This document shows positions 8,488 through 15,304 of a stretch of 21,815 bases of DNA, piece by piece. Below the pieces are notes generated by a model. That model saw only the letters and a list, made by a program, of their open reading frames with translations, was not told the origin of the DNA and did no database searches. Position 1 is the stretch's first letter. The number at the start of each line of letters is the position of its first letter. Source of the DNA: an uncultured Oscillospiraceae bacterium (GTDB lineage Bacteria; Bacillota; Clostridia; Oscillospirales; Ruminococcaceae); assembly GCA_934481445.1 (NCBI GenBank), contig CAKSPC010000042.1, positions 1-21,815 of the forward strand, in the 5' to 3' direction. The position numbers were made by a program, and so were the translations under genes.

Positions 8488-9627
8488 TCAGCTAAAATAC
8501 TTCGCAACATACTCTCTCGCCGCCTTGTCGGAAGCGATGATATCATCCAGCGACGGATCAGATATGAATTTCACGTTTTCCAGCGCGCCGTTCACAGCTT
8601 CGCCGATGTCAGGGAAACGTATCCTGTCGTGCAGGAACAGATCAACAGCCGCCTCGTTTGCGCTGTTGATAATACAGGGGGCGTTTCCGTCGAGAGCGAT
8701 CGCCTTTCTTGCCGCCGAAAGACAGGTGAATGTTTCTTCGTCGGCGCGCCCGAACGTAAGCTCGCCCACATCAAACAGCGAAAGCTTCTTCGCGGGGCAT
8801 GGCAGTCTGTCGGGATAAGTCAGCGCAAGCTGTATCGGAATACGCATATCCGCTGCGCCAAGCTGCGCGATAATCGCGCCGTCCTCAAACTCAACGGCGG
8901 AGTGGATGATACTCTGCCTGTGGACAACGATTTCGACCTGCTCGGGCGCTGCGTCGAAAAGACGGACTGCTTCTATCAGCTCAAGCCCTTTATTCATCAG
9001 CGTCGCACTGTCGATGGTTATTTTTGCGCCCATGCTCCAGTTTGGGTGTCTGAGCGCCTGCTCCTTTGTCACTGTCGAAAGGAACTCGCGGCTTTTTCCG
9101 TAGAAAGGTCCGCCCGAAGCGGTGAGTATAATTTTGCTCAGCTTATTGTTTCCCGCGCCCATAAGGCACTGAAATATCGCGGAATGCTCGCTGTCGATGG
9201 GCAGGAGTTTCACGTCGTTTTTCTTCACGGCTTCCTTTACAAGATTTCCGCCTGCGACAAGCGTTTCCTTGTTTGCAAGGGCGACATCATTTCCGGCGTT
9301 TACGGCGCTGAGAGTAGGCAGAAGTCCCACCATACCGACTACGGCGTTTACTACTTTTCCGCATTTCATCGCGGCAAGACTGCACAGACCATCCATGCCC
9401 GCTTCAACTCTGATATCAGTGTCGGCAAGGCGAGATTTTATATCACTGTAATATTTTTCGTTGGCAATGCAGATATATTCGGGATGAAATTCGCGCGCCT
9501 GTTTTTCAAGCAGTTCCGTGCCGGAATTTGCAGAAAGTGCCTTCACCTTGATATTATGCGCACGGCAGACATCCAATGTCTGCGTGCCGATGGATCCTGT
9601 CGAACCAAGTAAAATTATATCATTCAT
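8488..9627 (-). CDS. dxr: 1-deoxy-D-xylulose 5-phosphate reductoisomerase
   Basis: The committed MEP pathway step, converting DXP to methylerythritol 4-phosphate with NADPH and a divalent metal. From the ATG at 9627 the protein has 379 residues, normal for the family. It shows the NADPH-binding LLGSTGSIGTQ at 6-16, KETLVAGG, metal ligands D145 and E147 in LPIDSEHSA and E216 in NKGLELIEA, and the flexible active-site loop around HRQSIIHSAVEFEDG. The start is uncertain. The ATG aligns with family N-termini but has no ribosome site at normal spacing, whereas a TTG four codons upstream (9639) has AGGTGG at 7 bases. A longer reading from 9693 adds 22 residues resembling nothing in the family and lacks a ribosome site. 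It lies 15 bases before rseP. Confidence 0.96.
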   Translation of the reverse strand: MNDIILLGSTGSIGTQTLDVCRAHNIKVKALSANSGTELLEKQAREFHPEYICIANEKYYSDIKSRLADTDIRVEAGMDGLCSLAAMKCGKVVNAVVGMVGLLPTLSAVNAGNDVALANKETLVAGGNLVKEAVKKNDVKLLPIDSEHSAIFQCLMGAGNNKLSKIILTASGGPFYGKSREFLSTVTKEQALRHPNWSMGAKITIDSATLMNKGLELIEAVRLFDAAPEQVEIVVHRQSIIHSAVEFEDGAIIAQLGAADMRIPIQLALTYPDRLPCPAKKLSLFDVGELTFGRADEETFTCLSAARKAIALDGNAPCIINSANEAAVDLFLHDRIRFPDIGEAVNGALENVKFISDPSLDDIIASDKAAREYVAKYFS

Positions 9628-9651
9628 ATCATAAACCAAAAACCACCCACC

Positions 9652-9678
9652 TGCCGCAGTGAAACACTCACCCCGGCA
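9652..9678 (-). promoter_or_regulatory. Intercistronic RNA hairpin in front of dxr
   Basis: In the minus-strand transcript the arms 9668-9678 (TGCCGGGGTGA) and 9652-9662 (TCACTGCGGCA) pair at 10 of 11 positions, including one G-U wobble, around a 5-base loop. It is the only substantial structure in the 72 bases between cdsA and dxr. The downstream arm ends on the first base of AGGTGG (9647-9652), the ribosome site best placed for the TTG at 9639. The hairpin could tune dxr translation or mark an RNA processing site. There is no U-tract directly after it, so it is not a standard terminator. The pairing is seen; the role is inferred. Confidence 0.5.
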
Positions 9679-9699
9679 AATGGGCAGCAACATATCGTT

Positions 9700-10536
9700 T
9701 TACACAATAATTTCGGGAGTAATGTAGCAAAATATCACATAAAGAAACGGTGATACAAAAAGAACGCTGTCAAATCGGTCAAGTATTCCTCCGTGCCCCG
9801 GGATAAGATTGCCGAAATCCTTAACGTTATACTGCCGCTTTATCACCGACGCTGACAGATCGCCAAGCACTCCCGCGACTGACGCTATCATCCCGACGGG
9901 TATCAGCACAGCATACGACATATGCGCTCCGTCCGAAAGGAAGAGGTTGTACACAAGGCACTGAATGAACACAACAACGCCCACTGTGACTATACCGCCG
10001 ATAAGACCTTCAACGGTTTTTTTCGGAGATATCGTGGGGCAGAGCTTGTGCTTTCCGAAAAATGTGCCTACAAAATAAGCGCCCGAATCGCCGAACCATG
10101 CGCAGAACAGCAGGTAAACAATCATGAACACACCCATGGTGTTATCCGCGACCGAATACCGCACAAACAGCATGCAGCTAAGCGAAGCAGGAATTACAAG
10201 CGCCGCGCATCCGCACATTGCAACCTGGTCAAATTTAAGCGTCTTATGTTCCGCCAGCATAATTATCAGCAGGATCATAACGAACACAAAATACGCGGTC
10301 ACGCAGTACGGCTTCAGAAAGTCAAGGACCAAGAAGAACGGTATCACCACTGAAAATCCCACGCAGTACCAGCACAAAACCTTGTGTTCGTTGCATTTAA
10401 CCGCATGGATAAGCTCCCACACGCCGATAGACGAAATCAGTGCCAACACAACCAGATAAAGCCAGATATTGTCGATCAACAGTATGGTAACGCCTATAAC
10501 CACTCCAACCAAAGCAGAAAGAATTCGTACAGCCAT
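9700..10536 (-). CDS. cdsA: Phosphatidate cytidylyltransferase (CDP-diglyceride synthase)
   Basis: An integral membrane enzyme that makes CDP-diacylglycerol from CTP and phosphatidate, the branch point for phosphatidylglycerol, cardiolipin and other phospholipids. The 278-residue protein is largely hydrophobic helices. The family signature near the C-terminus is complete: S230, K233-R234, K239-D240, H248-G-G and D253-R254. An earlier conserved segment FGDSGAYFVGTFFGKHKL (about 148-165) and SPKKTVEGLIGG (about 170-181) are also present. The ATG at 10536 has an AAGGA site about 7 bases upstream and lies 23 bases after uppS, an almost universal gene pair in Firmicutes. The stop is followed by the 72-base region containing the dxr hairpin. 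Confidence 0.97.
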   Translation of the reverse strand: MAVRILSALVGVVIGVTILLIDNIWLYLVVLALISSIGVWELIHAVKCNEHKVLCWYCVGFSVVIPFFLVLDFLKPYCVTAYFVFVMILLIIMLAEHKTLKFDQVAMCGCAALVIPASLSCMLFVRYSVADNTMGVFMIVYLLFCAWFGDSGAYFVGTFFGKHKLCPTISPKKTVEGLIGGIVTVGVVVFIQCLVYNLFLSDGAHMSYAVLIPVGMIASVAGVLGDLSASVIKRQYNVKDFGNLIPGHGGILDRFDSVLFVSPFLYVIFCYITPEIIV

Positions 10537-10559
10537 ATAGCGTCCTTCCCTCTGAATAT

Positions 10560-11264
10560 TTACAATCCGCCGAACCGGCGGGAGCGTCCTGCATAGACTT
10601 CTATTGCATATTCAAGATCTTTTTTCGTAAAATCGGGCCAAAGTACGTCCATAAAGACGAACTCGGCATAGGCAGCCTGCCAAATAAGAAAATTGGAAAG
10701 CCGCTGCTCGCCGCTGGGTCTTATAACAAGGTCAAGCGGGGGCATTTCTTTAGTATAGAGCCGCTGCTCAATGCTGTCCTCTGTTATATCGGAGGGTTTC
10801 ATCCTTCCCTCGGCGCACTCACGCGCAAGCATTTGTGCGGCGGCGGTTATCTCAGCTCTGCCGCCGTAATTCAGCGCAATGCCGACGATAAACCCCGTAT
10901 TATTTTCAGACGTCTGCATTATATCCAGAAGCTCATCGCGGATATCCTTGTCAAACGGAGTGATATCACCTAAAATGATTATCCGTATGTCCTCTTTTGC
11001 AGAAGCGCGGATATCCTTGATATACCTCCGGAGAAGATCCATTATTCCGCGGACCTCTTCCGGCGGGCGCTTCCAGTTTTCGGTGGAAAATGCGTAGAAA
11101 GTGGCACATTTTACCCCTAATTCGCGGCACCAGTTGATGGTTTTCTTAAAGACGGCGGCACCCTGATTATGCCCGAAATTACGCGGCATTCCGCGCTTTT
11201 TCGCCCAACGGCCGTTGCCGTCCATGATAAACCCGATATGCTGAGGAACAGATGAACTTTCCAT
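10560..11264 (-). CDS. uppS: Isoprenyl transferase (undecaprenyl diphosphate synthase)
   Basis: A cis-prenyltransferase that extends farnesyl diphosphate with isopentenyl diphosphate to the C55 lipid carrier used for peptidoglycan and other wall polymers. At 234 residues the length is typical. Visible motifs are HIGFIMDGNGRWAKKRG (catalytic D15), FYAFSTENWKRP (about 56-67), NYGGRAEI (about 132-139) and RPSGEQRLSNFLIWQ (182-196), followed by FVFMDVLWPDF. The RPSGE segment has Pro183 where relatives commonly have Thr or Gly. The ATG at 11264 overlaps the frr stop by one base (TGATG). The nearest ribosome site, AAGGAG, is 14 bases off, so reinitiation after frr translation is likely. It uses the product of the MEP genes encoded downstream in the same transcript. 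Confidence 0.97.
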   Translation of the reverse strand: MESSSVPQHIGFIMDGNGRWAKKRGMPRNFGHNQGAAVFKKTINWCRELGVKCATFYAFSTENWKRPPEEVRGIMDLLRRYIKDIRASAKEDIRIIILGDITPFDKDIRDELLDIMQTSENNTGFIVGIALNYGGRAEITAAAQMLARECAEGRMKPSDITEDSIEQRLYTKEMPPLDLVIRPSGEQRLSNFLIWQAAYAEFVFMDVLWPDFTKKDLEYAIEVYAGRSRRFGGL

Positions 11265-11818
11265 CAGATCGACATGATCTCCTTATCCTTATCTGCACCG
11301 ATCTTGTCGATCTCCTCGATGAACTTATCGGTCAGCTTCTGTATGTTCTTCTCTGCTTCCTTAACGTCGTCCTCGGTGATCTCGCTTGCCTTTTTCTTTG
11401 CCTTGATCTTATCCATTGCATCGCGGCGGACATTGCGCACTGCGATCTTGCTTTCCTCGCAGGTCTTGCTTACGGTCTTGCAGAGATCCTTTCTGCGCTC
11501 CTCTGTAAGCTGTGGGAACATTATACGAAGCACTCTGCCGTCGTTGGTGGGATTGATACCGAGGTCGCTCGCCTGAATAGCCTTTTCGATGGACTTCAGC
11601 GTAGAGCCGTCATACGGCTGAACAACGAGAATTCTCGCCTCTGCAACGGAAATGGACGCCATCTGATTTATGGGGGTCGCTGCGCCGTAGTAATCAACAG
11701 TTATCTTATCAAGCACGCCGGGGTTTGCTCTTCCCGCGCGGATAGTGCCAAGCTCGCTTTCAAGAGCGGCGATGCACTTGCCCATTCTTTCTTTGGTATT
11801 ATCAAGAATTTCTTTCAT
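11264..11818 (-). CDS. frr: Ribosome recycling factor
   Basis: Works with EF-G to split the post-termination ribosome from mRNA. The 184-residue length is nearly invariant in the family. The sequence shows the typical opening (MKEILDNTKERMGKCIAALESELGTIRAGRANPG style), VVQPYDGSTLKSIEKAIQASDLGINPTNDG in the middle domain, and RRKDLCKTVSK plus the charged helical C-terminus. The ATG at 11818 has GGAG about 6 bases upstream. It lies 39 bases after pyrH and overlaps uppS by one base, so it links the pyrH-frr pair common in bacteria to the lipid/isoprenoid cluster. Identification is secure. Confidence 0.98.
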   Translation of the reverse strand: MKEILDNTKERMGKCIAALESELGTIRAGRANPGVLDKITVDYYGAATPINQMASISVAEARILVVQPYDGSTLKSIEKAIQASDLGINPTNDGRVLRIMFPQLTEERRKDLCKTVSKTCEESKIAVRNVRRDAMDKIKAKKKASEITEDDVKEAEKNIQKLTDKFIEEIDKIGADKDKEIMSI

Positions 11819-11857
11819 CTTATACTCCGTTTCCTCAAAAGTTTAGTTGATGACACA

Positions 11858-12592
11858 TTAGTTTTCGGGTTTATGTTTTGTAACGAGCGTGCCGACATTC
11901 TTGCCCATTACGGCATCGTAGATATTGTCGGGCTTGTCGAGATTGAACACGATGATCGGAATGTTGTTTTCAGTGCAGATCGCGGCAGCAGCGCTGTCCA
12001 TTACCTGCAGCTTCTTTACAAGAATATCGTGGTGTGTGATGACATCGTACTTTACGGCGTCGGGGAACTTCTTGGGATCCTTGTCGTAAATGCCGTCGAC
12101 CATAGTAGCCTTGAGGATTATGTCTGCGCCGAGCTCCGCCGCTCTGAGGGCAGCCGCACTGTCCGTAGAGAAGAAAGGATTGCCCGTGCCGCAGCCGAAA
12201 ATAACTACTCTGCCCTTTTCGAGATGTCGAATTGCCTTGCCGAGAATGAACGGCTCCGCAACCTGCTGCATGGTGATGGCAGTCTGAACGCGTACTGTGC
12301 AGCCCATATTTTCGAGAACATCGGCAACAGCCAGTGCGTTCATCGCAGTGGCAAGCATACCGATATGGTCTGCGCGGGCTCTGTCCATTCCATCGGAACT
12401 TCTTCCGCGCCAGAAATTGCCGCCGCCGACAACTATGCCTATTTCAGCGCCTGCATCGGCAGCTTTTTTGATGCTCCTGCAGATGTTTTCGATGGTGGGC
12501 ATATCAAGACCGCTTCCCTTATCACCGGAAAGCGCTTCGCCGCTGAGTTTCAGCAGAACTCTTTTATACTTGGGACTTTCGATATCACTCAT
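11858..12592 (-). CDS. pyrH: UMP kinase
   Basis: Phosphorylates UMP to UDP in pyrimidine nucleotide synthesis; the bacterial enzyme is a hexamer of the amino-acid-kinase fold, usually inhibited by UTP and activated by GTP. The 244-residue protein shows the N-terminal [13 protein letters not shown], the glycine-rich [14 protein letters not shown] (about 51-64), and the C-terminal [17 protein letters not shown] with [12 protein letters not shown]. The ATG at 12592 has GGAGG about 7 bases upstream. It is followed by frr, as in most bacteria. The preceding genes are usually rpsB and tsf, but here the neighbour is hom, 25 bases upstream. Confidence 0.97.
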   Translation of the reverse strand: MSDIESPKYKRVLLKLSGEALSGDKGSGLDMPTIENICRSIKKAADAGAEIGIVVGGGNFWRGRSSDGMDRARADHIGMLATAMNALAVADVLENMGCTVRVQTAITMQQVAEPFILGKAIRHLEKGRVVIFGCGTGNPFFSTDSAAALRAAELGADIILKATMVDGIYDKDPKKFPDAVKYDVITHHDILVKKLQVMDSAAAAICTENNIPIIVFNLDKPDNIYDAVMGKNVGTLVTKHKPEN

Positions 12593-12617
12593 AAATCAAC
12601 CTCCGTAAACCACTTTA

Positions 12618-13859
12618 TCAATAATCCAGAACACGGATGCGTCCCAGTATCTCTGCGCCGTCCGCAACCTTGGCACAAGCCTCGGCAGCTTCCTTTTCGG
12701 ATAATACGCCTGTGATGAACGCAAGCTCGTTTTCGGGCTGATTCTTGGAAGAAAGGTACTCAACATCGCCGAACAGCGCCTTGATAACAGCCTTTGTGAC
12801 CTCGGGGTTCTTTGCACTGAGTCTGATGTAATCCGCGCATCTGAACTCGTCAAAGGGCTTGATGAAATCCTGTGCGCTGTCTGCCCATGTGAGGGACCTG
12901 CTTGTATCGGAGTGCTTTACTGCCGATACAATATCGGATACTACCGCGCTGGCAGTGGGAAGCTTACCCGCGCCCTTGCCGTAGAACACAACATCGCCTG
13001 TTGCGTCACCGCGGACAAGAATTGCGTTAAAGACATCGTTTACGCCTGCAAGCTGGCTTTCATCCTTGATAACTGCGGGGAAAACGCCTATGGAAACCTT
13101 GCCGTCGTCCTCGCGCTTTGCGCAGCCGATAAGCTTTATCTTCGCGTCAAAGCTGTCACAGTATTCAACATCGGCGAGAGTTACCTTGGTGATGCCCTCG
13201 GTGTGAACGCTCTCGGGGTATACGTGCTTGCCGAAAGCAAGGGACGCAAGAATGCATATCTTGCGGCAGGTATCGTGGCCGTCTACGTCGGCGGAGGGAT
13301 TTCTCTCTGCGTAGCCGAGATCCTGCGCGATCTTGAGGGCTTCTTCAAAGCCCATGCCGTCGCGGATCATCTTTGTGAGGATGAAATTTGTCGTACCGTT
13401 AAGTATACCCGCGATCTCGTCGATCTCGTTTGCGGAAAGGCACGCATGAAGCGGCTTGATGATTGGGATACCGCCGCCAACGCTAGCTTCAAAGAAGAAG
13501 TTTACGTTCTTTTCCTTTGCAATTGCAAGAAGTTCCGCGCCCTTTGCGGCAACAAGCTCCTTGTTCGAGGTAACAACACTCTTGCCCGCCATAAGCGAAG
13601 ATTTCACGAAGTCGTATGCCGGCTTTAATCCGCCGATGACCTCGCTGACAACGCTTACTTCAGGGTCGTTGAGAATAATATTGAAATCCTTTACGAACTT
13701 GTCTGCATAGGGACTGTCGGGGAAATCTCTTACATCGAGGATATACTTGATGTCGAGTTCCTCGCCCGCCTTCTTTTCAAGGCTCTCCTTATTTTTATAG
13801 AACACTTCAACAGTGCCTGAGCCAACTACACCATAGCCCAGAACAGCGATCTTTGCCAT
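12618..13859 (-). CDS. hom: Homoserine dehydrogenase
   Basis: Reduces aspartate semialdehyde to homoserine with NAD(P)H, the branch point for threonine and methionine synthesis. From the ATG at 13859 the protein has 413 residues. It shows the Rossmann GYGVVGSGTV (9-18), TSNKELVAAKG (98-107), FEASVGGGIPII (123-134), GILNGTTNFIL (151-161) and ADVDGHDTCRKICILA, where K200 and D196 match the catalytic pair. About 70 C-terminal residues look like a short, divergent ACT domain, possibly for threonine feedback. I prefer 13859 over the ATG six codons earlier because AAAGGA lies 9 bases before it and nothing suitable precedes the other. No thrB or thrC is nearby. The gene leads the block ending at polC. 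Confidence 0.96.
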   Translation of the reverse strand: MAKIAVLGYGVVGSGTVEVFYKNKESLEKKAGEELDIKYILDVRDFPDSPYADKFVKDFNIILNDPEVSVVSEVIGGLKPAYDFVKSSLMAGKSVVTSNKELVAAKGAELLAIAKEKNVNFFFEASVGGGIPIIKPLHACLSANEIDEIAGILNGTTNFILTKMIRDGMGFEEALKIAQDLGYAERNPSADVDGHDTCRKICILASLAFGKHVYPESVHTEGITKVTLADVEYCDSFDAKIKLIGCAKREDDGKVSIGVFPAVIKDESQLAGVNDVFNAILVRGDATGDVVFYGKGAGKLPTASAVVSDIVSAVKHSDTSRSLTWADSAQDFIKPFDEFRCADYIRLSAKNPEVTKAVIKALFGDVEYLSSKNQPENELAFITGVLSEKEAAEACAKVADGAEILGRIRVLDY

Positions 13860-13903
13860 CTTAAAACATCCTTTCATTGCCGGAGTATAGTTTTATCTTT
13901 TTT

Positions 13904-13932
13904 ATTATATCACACAAGGGAGTTTTTTTCAA
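13904..13932 (-). promoter_or_regulatory. Sigma-70-type promoter of the hom-pyrH-frr...polC block
   Basis: On the minus strand TTGAAA (13927-13932) and TATAAT (13904-13909) lie exactly 17 bases apart. Transcription should start near 13897, leaving a leader of about 38 bases before the hom ATG, too short for a riboswitch or T-box. It is the only clear promoter I see between here and 1970, so it may drive all nine genes, although internal promoters within coding regions cannot be excluded. Confidence 0.8.
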
Positions 13933-13962
13933 GTACATTTTCGTCCCGTAATGAAATTTATT

Positions 13963-13993
13963 GCACAAAGAATTTTAACCGGATTCCTTATGC
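13963..13993 (-). terminator. Possible terminator hairpin of the C_GCAxxG_C_C gene
   Basis: In the minus-strand transcript the arms 13983-13993 (GCATAAGGAAT) and 13963-13973 (ATTCTTTGTGC) pair over all 11 positions, with two G-U wobbles, around a 9-base loop. The stem contains the TAA stop of the gene. The wobbles become A-C mismatches on the other strand, which suggests a structure meant for this transcript. The tail AATAAATTTC is A/U-rich but not a clean U-run, so this would be a weak terminator. Confidence 0.4.
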
Positions 13994-14449
13994 CGTCGGA
14001 GGGTTATTCTCAATAAATTCCTCCAGTATGTCCGCCGCATAGCGGCAAAGCTCGGGACATGGACGCTTTTTGTAATATTCAGATGTCCTTGCCTCGGGAA
14101 CGGCGCTTTTTTCGGAGGCGGAAAGCCCCAGCAGCTCGCGGCAGATAATGCTGCCGTTTTCCGCCCTGAACCTGTCGGCGAGAGCCTGTATTTTTTCATA
14201 GAGCTCTTTCTTGCCCTTCTGTTCTTTGGGGTCGGAGTAGCCGTAAAGCTGGCTTACCACCATCACAATACCCGAGAAAGTACCGCAGACTTCGCGCATT
14301 CTTCCCATGCCGCCGCCGAAGCCCGACATTATCTTCACGGTCGTCTCAACGTCAAGTCCCATTTCGGGAGCGAACGCCGCCGCAACAGCCTGCGAGCAAT
14401 TATATCCGTCGAGGAAATATTTATATGCTAAATCACCTTTTGAACTCAT
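13988..14449 (-). CDS. C_GCAxxG_C_C family (putative redox-active) protein
   Basis: A 153-residue protein of a small Cys-rich family common in strict anaerobes, thought to be redox-active or metal-binding but without an agreed function. It opens with DGYNCSQAVAAAFA (C18), followed by FGGGMGRMREVCGTFSG (about 44-60, C55) and a C-terminal cluster C103, C131 and C135. In the central motif, Thr follows CG where the family usually has Ala. No signal peptide or membrane segment is visible. Its ATG overlaps the stop of the Mrp-type ATPase gene (ATGA), indicating translational coupling and hinting at a shared Fe-S or redox role. It is the last gene of its block; the stop lies inside a predicted hairpin. 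Confidence 0.85.
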   Translation of the reverse strand: MSSKGDLAYKYFLDGYNCSQAVAAAFAPEMGLDVETTVKIMSGFGGGMGRMREVCGTFSGIVMVVSQLYGYSDPKEQKGKKELYEKIQALADRFRAENGSIICRELLGLSASEKSAVPEARTSEYYKKRPCPELCRYAADILEEFIENNPPTA

Positions 14450-15273
14450 TTGCAGAACTCCTCAACAGCGTCCGCGATGGGATCCGCAGCAGCGGTTTCC
14501 ATCAGCTCAAGCATTCCCGTGTCAACAAGCTTTGCGCATTCGGGGTCGATGGGCAGCTTTGCAAGAACTTTCAGACCGAACTTATTCGCGGTTTCGTCGA
14601 TGTGGCTGTCACCGAAAACCTTTATCTGCTTTCCGCAGTCGGGACATACCGCATAGCTCATGTTCTCGACAAGTCCGATTATCGGAACGTTCATCATTTC
14701 CGCCATTTTTACAGCCTTGCCGACTATCATGGAAACAAGCTCCTGCGGCGATGTCACAACGATAATGCCGTCAAGAGGGATTGACTGGAAAACGGTCAGC
14801 GGAACGTCGCCTGTTCCCGGGGGCATATCGACGAACATATAGTCAACGTCATCCCAGATAACGTCCGTCCAGAACTGCTTCGCAGTGCCCGCGATAATGG
14901 GACCGCGCCATACAACAGGGTCGGTTTCGTCGGGGAGAAGCAGGTTTACGGACATGACCTTTATGCCCTTTTTGGTAATAACGGGATATATCGCGTCCTC
15001 TGTTCCCTGTGCTTTTTCGTGCAGACCGAATGCGTTCGGGACGGACGGACCTGTGATATCAGCGTCAAGAACGGCGGTGTTATATCCGCGGCGGTTCATC
15101 AGCACGGCGGACATACAAGTTACCATTGACTTGCCGACGCCGCCCTTTCCGCTGACGATGCCTATAACTTTCTTTATTTTGCTAAGCTCATGGGGCTTTG
15201 CGATAAGGCTCTCGGGCTTGCGCTCGGAGCAGCTTGCGGAACAGCTTCCGCAGTCATGTGAACATTCGCTCAT
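14446..15273 (-). CDS. Mrp/NBP35-type Fe-S cluster carrier P-loop ATPase
   Basis: A cytoplasmic ATPase of the Mrp/ApbC family that binds and passes on Fe-S clusters. From the ATG at 15273 it has 275 residues. The N-terminal tail is Cys-rich (C4, C8, C11, C15), recalling the ferredoxin-like extension of Nbp35 but more compact. Then come the deviant Walker A SGKGGVGKS (41-49), the switch segment LDADITGPSVPNAFG (69-83), FVDMPPGTGDVPLT (147-160), and the CPDC pair C210/C213 that typically binds a bridging cluster between two subunits. AAAGGA lies about 10 bases before this ATG. A longer frame reaching 15462 would overlap the previous gene and lacks family similarity. It overlaps the next gene by ATGA. 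Confidence 0.93.
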   Translation of the reverse strand: MSECSHDCGSCSASCSERKPESLIAKPHELSKIKKVIGIVSGKGGVGKSMVTCMSAVLMNRRGYNTAVLDADITGPSVPNAFGLHEKAQGTEDAIYPVITKKGIKVMSVNLLLPDETDPVVWRGPIIAGTAKQFWTDVIWDDVDYMFVDMPPGTGDVPLTVFQSIPLDGIIVVTSPQELVSMIVGKAVKMAEMMNVPIIGLVENMSYAVCPDCGKQIKVFGDSHIDETANKFGLKVLAKLPIDPECAKLVDTGMLELMETAAADPIADAVEEFCK

Positions 15274-15304
15274 TTTCTTTGTTTCCTTTCGTACCTGTAT
15301 TAAT

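Noticed and set aside
9628..9693. 22-residue N-terminal extension of DXR
   Set aside because: The ATG at 9693 has no ribosome site, the extra residues are unlike DXR, and the region forms a hairpin, so it is better read as leader.
11252..12715. Open plus-strand frame of 487 codons across frr and pyrH
   Set aside because: It runs antisense through two securely identified genes and a non-coding gap and shows no family motif.
13860..13877. Start of hom six codons upstream
   Set aside because: No ribosome site precedes that ATG; the AAAGGA between the two ATGs serves the downstream one.
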